Part shown: positions 16,833 through 26,441 of the stretch, piece after piece
Numbering within the stretch: position 1 is the first letter of the stretch
Layout: every line of letters starts with the position of its first letter
NCBI GenBank assembly: GCA_046160485.1
Contig: JBJXGV010000010.1
Span: 62,001-126,000 of the forward strand
DNA from: JBJXGV01 sp046160485
GTDB lineage: Bacteria; Orphanbacterota; Orphanbacteria; JBJXGV01
Direction: 5' to 3'
DNA: 64,000 nucleotides
Program-made: the position numbers and the translations under genes
The notes under the pieces: model-generated
Databases searched by the model: none
The model's input: the letters and a program-made list of their open reading frames with translations, nothing else
What the model was told of the DNA's origin: nothing

Positions 16833-18656
16833 TCACCGCACGATTTGGACTTCGCGCGTCAGCGTGCTCGATTCGGATGATGCCGCCACGAAGTAGCGCC
16901 CCGACGCGACGATTCGCCCGCCCTCGTCGCGGCCGTCCCACGAGAGCTGCGCGTCGGCGGCGATAGGCCCCGACCAGATGCGCCGAACTTTGCGGCCATC
17001 GACGGCGAAGACATCGACGACAACGTCGCCGCTCAATCCGCCGAGCCGCAGGTTCGTCGTGGTGCCCGCGCGCACAGGGTTCGGCCAGAGCGCGAGCGCC
17101 GCTGCCGGAGTCGCGCCGCTGCCTTCGAGATCGGAGCCATCCCCGACATCGGTCGCCGGCGAGCCTCCGTTGTAGAAGACGAAGATCGAGTCGGCGAGTT
17201 CGTCCGCGACCGAGAGATCGAGATCGCCGTCGCCGTCGAGGTCGTGCGCCCACGTGTATGAGCCGGAAGTGCGCACCTGAAGCGTCGCATTGATCGTGAA
17301 CGCGCCGGCACCGTTGTTGACGAACACGCGCACCGAGCCCGCGGCAAAGTTCGACGACATCGCATCGATGTCGTTGTCGCCGTCGAGGTCGGCGACGTAA
17401 CACGCGAGCGGGAACGCGTTGTTCGCCGCCTTCCGCTTCGTCACGACCGGGAACGCGCCCGTGCCGTCATTGAACGCGAACGCCATACTGTCCTCGGCGG
17501 AGTTGACAAAGATGAGGTCGGGATCGCCGTCGCCGTCGAGGTCGTTGCACGAACTCTCCCACGGGTTGTTGCCGATCCGGAACGTGCTCGTCGTGGCGAA
17601 TCCGCCGAGACCGTTGTTCGTCATGATCGTCACGCTATCGGCGAGCTGGCACGCGACGGCGATGTCGATGTGGCCATCGAGATCGAAGTCGCCCGCTTCG
17701 ACCGCGAACGGCGCGTCCTGAACCGCGCTGTACGTTACGCCCGGCGCGTAGGTGCCGTTGCCATTGTTGTAGAAAAGATAAACCTGATCCGTGAGATTCG
17801 ATGTCGAGCAGAGATCGATGTCGTTGTCGCCGTCGAAGTCGCCGCCGAACACCTGGCGGACTCGATTGCCCGACGGATACGCGACCGCGGGCGCGAACGT
17901 GCCATCACCTTCGTTGATCAGAACGCTGACGGTGTTGCCGAGGATGTCGGCCGTCGCGATATCCTGGTAGCCGTCGTTGTTGAGGTCCTCGCCGAAGCAG
18001 CATGAGGGCATGTTGCCGACCGTGTAGTCGACGCGCTGCGGAAAATAACCAGAGCCGAACGGATTGAGGAACGTCGACACGTCGTCGGTGTTTTCATTGG
18101 GCACCGCAAGATCGGGCGTCCCGTCTTCATCGAGATCACCCCCGTAGAGGAAATACGGAACATCGGCGCCGCGGTAGCCGACGCGCGGCGACCAGGTCGC
18201 GGGCGCGACTCCGGACGCGACCGTGAACGCGAAGTAGTGGCCGCCCGTAAGCGAATCGCCGGCCACCGACGTGATGTCGCGCCGGTAGTTCACGTTGACC
18301 ATTTCGCCGGGGAAGAACGGTGTGGAGAGGTTGTGCCAGAGAAGCGAGTCGCCCGAGATCTCGAACGAACCGAAGTGGATGCCCGACTCGACGCCGGCGA
18401 CGCGAATGGCCGAAGCGTCGGGCAGAGTCGCCGGAGTGGCATCGAAGACGGCTGCGATCGTGAAGATGTCAGCGGCGACGCCCAGCTCGTAGCGCGACGG
18501 ACTCGTCGCGATCACGTCGAACGCGTGCGCGGGAGCCGGAAAGACAGCGGCGGCGAGACCCGCAAGGCCGGCCAGCGCGAGCAGGCCCGCGCGGACAGAA
18601 CGAGAAGCTCGGTCGGAGACGGGCGCAAAACGGCGGCGCGAGGAGAATTTCAGCAT
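16833..18656 (-). CDS. Secreted VCBS/FG-GAP repeat protein with FlgD-like sorting domain
   Basis: 607 residues with a signal peptide (GLLALAGLAGLAAAVFPAPAHA). Residues ~50-160 form an Ig-like domain. Then follow about seven FG-GAP/VCBS repeats, each with a calcium-type DxDxDGxxD loop such as DLDEDGTPDLAV, DLNNDGYQDIAT, DFDGDNDIDLC and DLDGDGDPDLIF; together these should make a beta-propeller. The last ~85 residues (LALWPNPVRAGTT, VDVFAVDGRKVRRI, GRYFVAAS) are a FlgD-type Ig domain that serves as a type IX-like sorting signal in FCB bacteria. Function is likely surface binding; no enzyme domain is seen. Confidence 0.85.
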   Translation of the reverse strand: MLKFSSRRRFAPVSDRASRSVRAGLLALAGLAGLAAAVFPAPAHAFDVIATSPSRYELGVAADIFTIAAVFDATPATLPDASAIRVAGVESGIHFGSFEISGDSLLWHNLSTPFFPGEMVNVNYRRDITSVAGDSLTGGHYFAFTVASGVAPATWSPRVGYRGADVPYFLYGGDLDEDGTPDLAVPNENTDDVSTFLNPFGSGYFPQRVDYTVGNMPSCCFGEDLNNDGYQDIATADILGNTVSVLINEGDGTFAPAVAYPSGNRVRQVFGGDFDGDNDIDLCSTSNLTDQVYLFYNNGNGTYAPGVTYSAVQDAPFAVEAGDFDLDGHIDIAVACQLADSVTIMTNNGLGGFATTSTFRIGNNPWESSCNDLDGDGDPDLIFVNSAEDSMAFAFNDGTGAFPVVTKRKAANNAFPLACYVADLDGDNDIDAMSSNFAAGSVRVFVNNGAGAFTINATLQVRTSGSYTWAHDLDGDGDLDLSVADELADSIFVFYNGGSPATDVGDGSDLEGSGATPAAALALWPNPVRAGTTTNLRLGGLSGDVVVDVFAVDGRKVRRIWSGPIAADAQLSWDGRDEGGRIVASGRYFVAASSESSTLTREVQIVR

Positions 18657-18756
18657 TGTGGTGAGGCCTCCTGGAAGCGGATGATGTCACTGACGAGTTG
18701 GGGGCGACGACCATCATAGCAGACGCGAAGTGTGAGCGGAAGGCGGCGCGGCCCGC

Positions 18757-19707
18757 GTGACGCTTCCCTACGGCAACTCGCGCTCGATCGAGCTGGCGCT
18801 CTCGGTGCGTGCGCCCGCGCGCGACGTCTATCAGGCGCTCTGCTACCCCCAGGGGATGGTCCGCTGGCTCGGCCGCGAGGTGACTGGCTTCACGCGCGCG
18901 GGCGGCCGCCTCGACTTGCTCCTCTCGCCGGGCGACTGCGGCCTCGAGTCGGGCGAAGATCTCCCGCTTCCGATCACGATTCGCGACCTCGTTCCCAACC
19001 GCCACATCATGATGGACGTCGCGGACCAAATCACGGGCCGCCCGCAGCCGCTTCAGATCGACCTTCGTGAGCAGGGGCCGCAGACGATCGTCACGCTTTC
19101 GCAAACGGGATTCGATCCGGGCGTGGCGACGGAGCCGATCTATCGCGCCGTCGTGCGCGCGTGGAACTTTCATCTCGCGAATCTGAAGTCGGTGCTCGAG
19201 ACGGGGCGCGACCTGCGCGCGACGATTCACGGCGAGGTGTTTCGATTCGAGGGGACCGCCGTGTTGCTAGGAATGATGCGCACGCGATCGACCGCGAACT
19301 TCGCGGGCCCGCGCGCCGCGGCGTTTCACGCGCTCACGAACAATGAGGCGATCGCGCAGTGGTGGCCAGGCGAGTACGTCCCGCGCGACGGCGAGAGCCC
19401 GGGGTTCGACGCGAGCATTTCTGGGGGCGCGGGCGCTGGCGCGAGCACCGCGCGCTCGATTCGCGGCACGCTCTCCGGCTGGAGCGTCCCCGAAAAACTG
19501 CGGCTCGAATGCGAAGAAACAACGAGTGCGGGGCCGGTCGCGTCGACGGTGCTCGTCGCGATCACCGAGGAGGCGGGCGGCTCGCGCGCAACCGTGCTCG
19601 CGCGAAGCGGCGCGTCGCCCGAGGCGTGGGCGCTCTCGGTGTCCGGCTCACTCCCCGGCTGGGACGGCGTCCTGGCGCGTCTGGCGCGCCACGTCGCGAT
19701 GCTTTAG
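18757..19707 (+). CDS. Tandem SRPBCC (START-like/AHSA1) domain protein
   Basis: 316 residues consisting of two SRPBCC helix-grip domains: residues ~5-145 (IELALSVRAPARDVYQALCYPQGMVRWLG, ...RAWNFHLANLKSVLE) and ~165-315 (TANFAGPRAAAFHALTNNEAIAQWWPGEYV, ending in LPGWDGVLARLARHVAML). Both have the long C-terminal helix that lines the ligand pocket. Usually such domains bind hydrophobic ligands; a two-domain version is less common. GTG 18757 is the first in-frame start after the divergent gap with the VCBS gene. Confidence 0.75.
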   Translation: MTLPYGNSRSIELALSVRAPARDVYQALCYPQGMVRWLGREVTGFTRAGGRLDLLLSPGDCGLESGEDLPLPITIRDLVPNRHIMMDVADQITGRPQPLQIDLREQGPQTIVTLSQTGFDPGVATEPIYRAVVRAWNFHLANLKSVLETGRDLRATIHGEVFRFEGTAVLLGMMRTRSTANFAGPRAAAFHALTNNEAIAQWWPGEYVPRDGESPGFDASISGGAGAGASTARSIRGTLSGWSVPEKLRLECEETTSAGPVASTVLVAITEEAGGSRATVLARSGASPEAWALSVSGSLPGWDGVLARLARHVAML

Positions 19708-19722
19708 CGGTAGCGCGCCGCC

Positions 19723-20346
19723 CTACGTCGGTTCGATGCGCCGCACCTCGATGCTGCCGCCGTATTTTAGATGCGGGCAGTCGCGCGTGATTGCCACGGC
19801 GTCGTCGTAGCTAGCCGCGCCGATGATGAAGTAGCCGGCGAGCGTGCCGCGCACGGCGTCGGCAATTGGCGGCGCCGTTTCGAGCGCGTCGCCGCGCATG
19901 CGGCACCAGCGTCCGTCGTAGGCGAGCTTTTCGCCCGTGACGAAGCGCCCCGAGCGCGCCGTGTTACCGGCCCACTCTCCGTACTCGTGCACTCGCGCGA
20001 CCTCCGCATCAGGCGTCGTCGCGTTCGCATACTCCTCCGACTCGTAGAGCAGAAGGACGAACCGTTCCTGTTCGATCGGCGCGTCGTGAGCATCCATAAC
20101 ACGCAACCTCCCTCCAACAACGAGGCCGCCGAGGAACGCGACGATCGCGGCGGCGGCGGCCATGGCGATCCAACGTGGCGCTCGCTGGCCCACTCGTGCG
20201 CCCGATGCGGCCGTGCTTATCGCTCCGCTTACGCGCAGCGCTTCGAGCGTTCGACCCTTTAGCCCAGCGGGCGGCTCCCAATCGTCTCCCCAGGAACGCA
20301 GCGCATCGCGTTCCGCCGGTCCCAACTCGTCGCGATCATCAACCAT
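19723..20346 (-). CDS. Membrane-tethered YCII-domain protein, probable anti-sigma partner
   Basis: 207 residues in three parts: a cytoplasmic N-terminus (1-55, no zinc-finger Cys/His cluster), one transmembrane helix (~57-78, WIAMAAAAAIVAFLGGLVVG), and a C-terminal YCII/DGPF-type domain (~95-205; RFVLLLYESEEYAN, RFVTGEKLAYDGRWC, GTLAGYFIIGAASYDDAVAITRDCPHLKYGGSIEVRRI). YCII proteins are frequent neighbours of ECF sigma genes but are normally soluble. Here the domain would sit in the periplasm with the N-terminus free to bind sigma. ATG 20346 lies inside the sigma gene (8-base overlap), indicating coupling. Confidence 0.75.
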   Translation of the reverse strand: MVDDRDELGPAERDALRSWGDDWEPPAGLKGRTLEALRVSGAISTAASGARVGQRAPRWIAMAAAAAIVAFLGGLVVGGRLRVMDAHDAPIEQERFVLLLYESEEYANATTPDAEVARVHEYGEWAGNTARSGRFVTGEKLAYDGRWCRMRGDALETAPPIADAVRGTLAGYFIIGAASYDDAVAITRDCPHLKYGGSIEVRRIEPT

Positions 20347-20893
20347 GGTGAACCCCTCTCGCTGCGTGGAGCGCCTCGCGCAACGCGCGGCGCGCTCGGT
20401 GGAGTTGGCTCTTGGATGTGCCGGTGTCGATTCCGAAGTGGCGCGCAATCTCTTCGTGCGTGTAGCCCTCGACATCGTGCAGCAGGAGCACCTCGCGATA
20501 TCCGGTTGGCAGAGCGTCGATGGCCAAACCCAACCGTCGCGCCATCTCGGGGTTCGTCGCGGTCCGCGGCGGGGCTTGCTGCGCGAGCGCCACGATGTTG
20601 CGATCGCGTGCTTCTCCGCGAACGCGCTCGCGCCACGCGTTGAGCACGATCCCGCACAGCCATGTGCGCAAGGTCGAGCCCCAGCGGAACTCGTGCAGCC
20701 TCTCGACAGCGCGAACCCACGCCTCCTGCACCAAATCCTCGGGCTCAGCGCCCGGGCCGCCGGCGAGTCGCGCGGCGAATCGGTAGAGCGACGGCGTGTG
20801 GCGGTCGTAGAGGCAGAGAAACGACGTCTCGCTCCGCGTTCGGAGAAATGTCGTCACGAGTGCTGCGTCGTCGCGTTCCGGTTGCTGCGTCAT
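20339..20893 (-). CDS. ECF-type sigma factor
   Basis: 184-residue sigma factor: region 2 (LCLYDRHTPSLYRFAARLAGG, AEPEDLVQEAWVRAVERLHEF), core-binding WGSTLRTWLCGIVLNAWRERVR, region 4 (ALPTGYREVLLLHDVEGYTHEEIARHFGIDTGTSKSQLHRARRALREAL). ATG 20893 is preceded by AGAGGGGAA, a good ribosome site; the longer open frame upstream has none. The downstream YCII-membrane protein overlaps by 8 bases. Confidence 0.9.
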   Translation of the reverse strand: MTQQPERDDAALVTTFLRTRSETSFLCLYDRHTPSLYRFAARLAGGPGAEPEDLVQEAWVRAVERLHEFRWGSTLRTWLCGIVLNAWRERVRGEARDRNIVALAQQAPPRTATNPEMARRLGLAIDALPTGYREVLLLHDVEGYTHEEIARHFGIDTGTSKSQLHRARRALREALHAARGVHHG

Positions 20894-21021
20894 TTCCCCT
20901 CTGTGACGAAATTCCGCGCGAAGGTTGCATACGAATTCATGCAACCCCGCGGCCTGCATCGGACACATAGGTTACGTCAGCCGGCCACACGACCGTGGAC
21001 TGGCTTCGAGAGGAGGATACG

Positions 21022-21600
21022 ATGAATCGGAAACACGTATGCGTTGCGTTGGCCGGGGTGCTGGCGGCGTCCTTGTTGACCACCCTACCGGGGACGGGCG
21101 TCGCGCACGCGTCCAACACCGAGCGCGACGATGCCCGCGCGGAGAGCGCGGTGCCCGAGCCCGCCGCGGCGCGCGCGCTGTTCGAGCGGCTCAAGGGACT
21201 CAGCGGCGAGTGGCGAGGCCGCAGCACGAAAGGCTGGGAAGAGACGACCACTTATCGCACGATCGCGGCCGGCTCCGTCGTCATGGCGACATCCTTCGAC
21301 GCGCACCCAGACGAAACGATGGTGACGATGTTCGCGCTCGACGGCGACCGGCTCCAGCTCATTCACTACTGCGTCGCCGGAAATCAGCCGGAGCTTGAGG
21401 CGACGCAGATCGCCAGCGACGGGCTGAGTGCGACGTTCACGTTCACCGGCGGCGGGAACCTGCCGACGCGTGACCGCGGCCACATGGATCAGGCCGTGTT
21501 CCGCTTCGTCAGCGATGAACGCGTGACATCCCAGTGGACCTGGTACCAAGACGGCGAGGAGCGTTGGATGGAAGAGATCGAGTACCAGAGACTACGCTGA
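21022..21600 (+). CDS. Secreted hypothetical protein (lipocalin/DUF1579-like)
   Basis: 192 residues; signal peptide (VCVALAGVLAASLLTTLPGTGVAHA) and a beta-rich domain beginning LKGLSGEWRGRSTKGWEETTTYRTIAAGSVV, ending EERWMEEIEYQRL. The layout resembles DUF1579-like proteins but the match is not certain. Ribosome site GAGAGGAGGA precedes ATG 21022. Divergent from the sigma/YCII pair, so it may be a regulon member. Converges on the flippase gene with one base between stop codons. Confidence 0.65.
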   Translation: MNRKHVCVALAGVLAASLLTTLPGTGVAHASNTERDDARAESAVPEPAAARALFERLKGLSGEWRGRSTKGWEETTTYRTIAAGSVVMATSFDAHPDETMVTMFALDGDRLQLIHYCVAGNQPELEATQIASDGLSATFTFTGGGNLPTRDRGHMDQAVFRFVSDERVTSQWTWYQDGEERWMEEIEYQRLR

Positions 21601-21601
21601 G

Positions 21602-23077
21602 CTAGCTCGGTTTCTCGTCCTCCGGGTTGGTCGGGGCACGCGGAGTGCGCGCGAAGATCTCCTCGGGGATGCCGCGCTGCAGGGCGAGCGCGCCGATGTA
21701 GACGACGGCGCCGATGACGATCGCGGGGGCGACGCCGAGCGCGCGCGCGGGGAGAACGGCGGCGGCCATCGCGAGCGCCGCGACGATCGGCGCGCGCAAC
21801 ACCGACAGGAATTGGAATGCGATGACGGCGCGCCGCACGTCGAGCATCGAGAGCGCGAGCAGGACGAACTCGGAGACGACGACTGCGAACGCGACGCCGG
21901 CCACGCCGAAACGCGGAATGAGCGCGAAGCAGAGCGCGATCTTGACGACGACGGCGATCGCGAGGCTTCGCGCGTCGTGCGCCTGCTTGTCGAATGCCCA
22001 GAGGATGCGCCGGAAGTTTTCCCCGAGCGGGATGAGCAGAATCGCCCACGCGAAGATCGCAAGCGTCGTCGCGGCGCCTTCGAATTCGTCGCCGAAGAGA
22101 AGCGCGACGATGGGGCGCGCCAGAAGCGAGATCCCGAGCGCGGCGGGGAGCGTGACGGTCGCCGTCGCGTAGCCGAGCCGAGTCACGAGGCGGCTGACGA
22201 TCGCGGAGTCTTCTCCCTTCGCGCGTGAGATGCGCGGCAGAAGCGCCGTCCCGAGAAACACGTTGATCGTCAGAAGCGCGAAGACGATGCGCGACGCCGC
22301 GGAGAAGAGCCCGAGCGTTTCGTGCGCGACGAGCGCGCCGAGGATGAGCGTGTCGACGCTATAGAGAAAGACGCGCAGCACGCGGCCGACGCCGAGCGGG
22401 AACGATGCGCGCAAGATGTCGCGCGCGCGCGCCGCGCCGAGGCCGAGTTGCGGCAGATGCCCGCGCCGCGCGAGCAGGAACAGTAGGTAGAGCGCGACGC
22501 CGATCTCGGCGGCCGCCTGCACGACGGGGACGCGCGCGATGTCTTCCGGGCCGCGCACGGCGGCGATGACGCCGCCCGCGTAGAGAATCTGCGTGAGCGT
22601 CCCGGCGAGCGCGACGACCCCCATGATCTCGATTCCCTGGAAGACCCACGTCAGGCCGGCGGCGAACGAGAGGATGAGCCAGCCGCTCGACGCGATCACG
22701 GAGGATTCGAGCGGATTCTTGCCGATGAACGGCAGCGCGGCGAAGAGGATTACGACTGCGGCGATCGCGAGAAGGAATCGCACGGACAAGATCTCGCCGG
22801 TGAAGCGGGCGGGCGCCGCGCCGCGCGCGAGTTCGCGGACGCCATAGACGCTCAGACCAAAATCGACGACGAGGATAAACTGGGCGATGATCGCGGTCGC
22901 GTAGGCGAGGACGCCAAAGCCTTCGGGCCCCGCGACGCGCGCGAGATACGCGGCCGGCAGGAACGCGACGACCTTTGCGCCGACTTCGCCGATTCCCGCG
23001 AGCGCGATGCGGCGTGCGACCGGTTGCAGCACGAACGGTTTCGATCTCCGCGCCCCGCTCGCGTTCGCGTCCGCCAT
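21602..23077 (-). CDS. Oligosaccharide flippase (Wzx/MOP superfamily)
   Basis: 491 residues with about 12-14 hydrophobic helices. The N-terminus is typical of polysaccharide transporters (IALAGIGEVGAKVVAFLPAAYLARVAGPEGFGVLAYATAII, split over helices 1-2), with LVVDFGLSVYGVRELARG next. It would flip lipid-linked oligosaccharides across the inner membrane for surface glycans. ATG 23077 (MADANASG) was chosen because it directly precedes the transporter fold. No other polysaccharide genes are contiguous apart from the TPR membrane protein upstream. Confidence 0.85.
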   Translation of the reverse strand: MADANASGARRSKPFVLQPVARRIALAGIGEVGAKVVAFLPAAYLARVAGPEGFGVLAYATAIIAQFILVVDFGLSVYGVRELARGAAPARFTGEILSVRFLLAIAAVVILFAALPFIGKNPLESSVIASSGWLILSFAAGLTWVFQGIEIMGVVALAGTLTQILYAGGVIAAVRGPEDIARVPVVQAAAEIGVALYLLFLLARRGHLPQLGLGAARARDILRASFPLGVGRVLRVFLYSVDTLILGALVAHETLGLFSAASRIVFALLTINVFLGTALLPRISRAKGEDSAIVSRLVTRLGYATATVTLPAALGISLLARPIVALLFGDEFEGAATTLAIFAWAILLIPLGENFRRILWAFDKQAHDARSLAIAVVVKIALCFALIPRFGVAGVAFAVVVSEFVLLALSMLDVRRAVIAFQFLSVLRAPIVAALAMAAAVLPARALGVAPAIVIGAVVYIGALALQRGIPEEIFARTPRAPTNPEDEKPS

Positions 23078-23146
23078 GGTGCGGCAGGATATCAAATCCC
23101 CTCGGGCGCCAGGAAACAAAGGCCGGGCGCGCTGGCGCCGATCGCG

Positions 23147-25012
23147 CTACGGGCTTGCAGCGTTGGCGCGCGCATCGCACGCGCGCAGGAGCGCTTCGGC
23201 CTGCTCGGCGGCGCGCGCGGGCGGCTGTTCGGCGAGCACGCGGCGCGCGAGGGCGCGCGCCTCCGCGACGCGACCACGGCTTGCGTAGAGCGCGCCAAGG
23301 TTGAGCTGCGCCTCGGCGTAACGTGGCCTCGCACGAATCGCCGCTTCGTAGTGCGAGGCCGCCTCGTCGAACGCGCCGCGCTCGACGAGAATCACCGCGA
23401 GATCGTAGTGGGCCTCGGAGAGAAGCGGGTCGTCGCGAATCGCGTCGCGGTAGTGCGCGATCGCCTCGTCGACTTGCCCGCGGCGCAACATTCGATTCGC
23501 GAGCTGATATCGCGCGGGCGCGAAGTCGGGCTTGAACTCGAGCACTTGGCGGAACGTCTCCATGGCTTCGTCCGCGCGGCCGAGCTTCGAGAGCGCGAGC
23601 CCGAGATTGAGATAGACGACTTCGTAAGTCGGCGAGAGCGCGATCGCCGCGCGATACTCGGCGATGCCATCGTCGATGCGGCCGGCTTCGACGAGCGCAT
23701 GTCCGAGATGGCCGTGCGCGACCGCAGAGCGTGGCGCGATTTCGATCGCGCGCGTCCAGAGCGATTGCGAGTCGCGCCAGAAGCCGGCTTGCCTCCAAGA
23801 GAGCGCGCAGAAGAAGAGCGCCGCGGCCGCGAGGGCGACACGCGGCGCGACGACGCGCACAAATCGCAACTCGTGCGACGCGCGCAACACGCGCGACGCG
23901 CCGAGCACATCCGCCGCGACCCACACGAACGCAACGACCGGTCCGATCAGCGGCAAATACGTGTAGCGATCCGCCATCGCCTGCGAACCGACTTGCACAA
24001 TGCCGCTCACGGGCAGAAGCATTGCGAGGTACCAGAGCCAGCCCGCGAGGATGTAGGGACGCGTGGCGCGAAGGCGCACCGCAACGAGTGTGATCGCCGC
24101 GAGCGCCGCGACGGCGAGCGCGACAGCAAGCGCGGAGAGCGGCGGCGCGCCGACATGGCCGGGGAACGGATAGAAAGGAGAGAGACGAAGCGGCCACGCG
24201 AAGTGGCCGAGATAGCCGACGGTGGCGACGGCGGCGTTCGCGAGGCGCTCGCGCAGCGCGATCGCGGAGAGCGAGATGGTCGCCGCGTCGGCGGACTGCG
24301 CGACGACCGTCGCGATCGACGCCGCGGCCGAGAGCGCGAAAAGCGGCGCCTTCTCGAGCGCGGCGCGCAGAAGTGCGCCGCGCGAGAGAGGCGACACGCG
24401 CCCGAGCGGCCAGAAGTCGAGCGCAAGCAGGACAACCGGCAGCGTGACGGCCATCGGCTTCGCGAGCAACGCGAGCGCGTGTGCCGCGACGACGGCGGCG
24501 AATCGCCGGCGGCTCGCGCGCGCGCAGTAGCGCGCATACGCGATGATCGCGAGGAAGAAGAAAAACGCGCACAGGAGGTCCTTACGCTCGGAGATCCAGA
24601 CGACCGACTCGGCGCGCAGTGGGTGCACGGCGAAGAGAAGCGCAACCGCGGCGGCACGCCCTCGCGCGCCCGTAAGCGCGGCGAGCGCGATGAAGACGAG
24701 CGCCGCGTTCGCCGCGTGGAGCGCGACGTTCACCGCGTGATGCGCGGCGGCGTTGTCGCGGAAGAGCGCCCAGTCGAATGCATGCGAGAGCCACGTCAGC
24801 GGGTGCCAGTTCGCGGCGTAGGACGTTGTGAACATCCTCGCGATGTTGTCCGCCGAAAGCGGCGACAGCATCGGGTTCTCGAGGACGTACGTCGTGTCGT
24901 CCCAGTTGAGGAATTCGCCCCGGAGCGCGGGCCACCACGCGAGGATCGCCGCCGCCGCCACGAGCGCGGCGATCAACGCGACGCCGCGATGGCTCGTGCT
25001 AGACTGCGCCAT
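23147..25012 (-). CDS. TMTC-like membrane protein with C-terminal TPR repeats
   Basis: About 621 residues. The N-terminal ~370 residues are polytopic with the GT-C-type first loop (FLNWDDTTYVLENP), HPLTWLSHAFDWALF, HAANAALVF, HPLRAESVVWISERKDLLCAFF and DFWPLGR, as in TMTC/O-mannosyltransferase-like proteins. The remainder holds six or so tetratricopeptide repeats (HLGHALVEAGRIDDGIAEYRAAIAL, YLNLGLALSKLGRADEAMETFRQVLE and so on). ATG 25012 chosen; an in-frame ATG 24 bases upstream is possible. Likely a glycosyltransferase for protein O-glycosylation, from family resemblance only. Confidence 0.8.
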   Translation of the reverse strand: MAQSSTSHRGVALIAALVAAAAILAWWPALRGEFLNWDDTTYVLENPMLSPLSADNIARMFTTSYAANWHPLTWLSHAFDWALFRDNAAAHHAVNVALHAANAALVFIALAALTGARGRAAAVALLFAVHPLRAESVVWISERKDLLCAFFFFLAIIAYARYCARASRRRFAAVVAAHALALLAKPMAVTLPVVLLALDFWPLGRVSPLSRGALLRAALEKAPLFALSAAASIATVVAQSADAATISLSAIALRERLANAAVATVGYLGHFAWPLRLSPFYPFPGHVGAPPLSALAVALAVAALAAITLVAVRLRATRPYILAGWLWYLAMLLPVSGIVQVGSQAMADRYTYLPLIGPVVAFVWVAADVLGASRVLRASHELRFVRVVAPRVALAAAALFFCALSWRQAGFWRDSQSLWTRAIEIAPRSAVAHGHLGHALVEAGRIDDGIAEYRAAIALSPTYEVVYLNLGLALSKLGRADEAMETFRQVLEFKPDFAPARYQLANRMLRRGQVDEAIAHYRDAIRDDPLLSEAHYDLAVILVERGAFDEAASHYEAAIRARPRYAEAQLNLGALYASRGRVAEARALARRVLAEQPPARAAEQAEALLRACDARANAASP

Positions 25013-25039
25013 CACCTTCCGCCCTGGAGGAGCCATTCG

Positions 25040-26374
25040 ATGCTGCTTTCGCCTTCGATCCGGTTACGCGCGATCATCGCGGCGTCCGTGCGCGTCTGCA
25101 TCATGGCCGCGATTGTAATTCATGCTGCCCCGCATGCGACTGCCGACACGACGCCGGAGCGCGCGATCCACATCATCGCCGGCTACCCCGACTTCGAGAT
25201 CGTCGAGAGCGCGCCGATTGAAACGTCCCTCGATCATGCGGACATTCGCAATGCTGAGGCCGTGTGGCTCGAGATGATTCAGAGCGCGAAGACGTCGCTC
25301 GACTTCGCCGAGTTCTACGCATCCGAGGACCCGAACGACGCGAACGACCCGATCGACAAGATTCTCGCCGCCATCGAGGAGGCCGCGGATCGCGGCGTGA
25401 AGGTGCGCTTCGTCAGCTCGTCGACTTTCTACAAGACGTATCCGCAGATCGTCGATCGGCTGCGCGAATCGATCGGCGATGGCGCGAGCCCGAACTGCGC
25501 GAGCGAAGGCCGCGGCGTGCTGCTCCTCGACTTTAAGGCAGTCGCGGGCGGCGTGCTTCACGCGAAGTACTTCATCGTCGACGGCGAGACGGTTTACCTC
25601 GGCAGCCAGAACTTCGATTGGCGCGCGTTCTCGCACATTCAGGAGCTCGGCGTGCGCATACACGATCGCGCTGTCGCCGCGGCGATGATGGCCATCTACG
25701 ACACGGACTGGTTCACCGCACTTACGCAGGCGAAGGTGCAGATGGAATGCGTAGTGCCCTCGGTACGCGAGGACTTTCCGATCGTGAAAGAGATGGCGCC
25801 GGGTGAGACGGCGCTCGTCACGCCGGTCGCGAGCCCGCGCAACTTCTTGCCAGGCGGCGTGCCATGGGACGAACCGCGCCTCGTCGCGATGATCGACAGC
25901 GCGAAGACATCGGTCGTGGTGCAGCTCCTCACGTACAAACCGATGTCGGGCGGCGAGTACTACGAGGCTCTCGACGGCGCGCTCCAGCGCGCGGCCGCTC
26001 GTGGCGTGAACGTTCGCCTCCTCTGCGCCGACTGGTGCAAACGCCCCTCGACGATTCCTCACCTTAAGACGCTCGCCGTCGTTCCGAACTTCGAGGTGAA
26101 GATGATCACGTTCCCGGAGTGGTCCGGCGGGTTCATCCCCTTCGCGCGCGTGATTCACTCGAAGTACATGGTCGTGGATGGGCGCGCGTCGTGGATCGGC
26201 ACGAGCAATTGGGAGCGCGACTACTTCTACGAGAGCCGCAATGTCGGCGTCACAGTCGAGAGCGAGAAGATCGGCGGCATTCTCGATCGCTTCTTCGCGA
26301 GCGGATGGGAGAGCGAGTACGCGTATCGCGTCGACCCCGCCGTCGAGTACGCGCCGCCGCGAATCAGCGAGTAA
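25040..26374 (+). CDS. Phospholipase D-like protein, secreted
   Basis: 444 residues with an N-terminal signal segment (to ~residue 35) and two HKD motifs: HAKYFIVDGETVYLGSQNFD beginning at H174 and HSKYMVVDGRASWIGTSNWE beginning at H373. Each has the H, K and downstream D/N/S residues of the PLD superfamily, so a complete two-half active site is present. Substrate could be phospholipid, cardiolipin or nucleic acid; the signal peptide favours an envelope or extracellular lipid. ATG 25040 follows TGGAGGAG. Divergent from the TMTC-like gene. Confidence 0.85.
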   Translation: MLLSPSIRLRAIIAASVRVCIMAAIVIHAAPHATADTTPERAIHIIAGYPDFEIVESAPIETSLDHADIRNAEAVWLEMIQSAKTSLDFAEFYASEDPNDANDPIDKILAAIEEAADRGVKVRFVSSSTFYKTYPQIVDRLRESIGDGASPNCASEGRGVLLLDFKAVAGGVLHAKYFIVDGETVYLGSQNFDWRAFSHIQELGVRIHDRAVAAAMMAIYDTDWFTALTQAKVQMECVVPSVREDFPIVKEMAPGETALVTPVASPRNFLPGGVPWDEPRLVAMIDSAKTSVVVQLLTYKPMSGGEYYEALDGALQRAAARGVNVRLLCADWCKRPSTIPHLKTLAVVPNFEVKMITFPEWSGGFIPFARVIHSKYMVVDGRASWIGTSNWERDYFYESRNVGVTVESEKIGGILDRFFASGWESEYAYRVDPAVEYAPPRISE

Positions 26375-26441
26375 CGTCGAGCGGCGCGGGGCGCGGAGCG
26401 CACGCTGCACGCGCGCACGGAACGGATCGCCGCGCGTGCGC

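Noticed and set aside
18237..18719. Plus-strand open frame over the N-terminus of the VCBS protein
   Set aside because: Shadow of the minus-strand gene; no family features.
23024..25039. Very long plus-strand open frame over the flippase/TPR genes
   Set aside because: Arg/Ala/Glu-rich translation is the antisense shadow of the TPR gene; only the part after 25040 (phospholipase D) is real.
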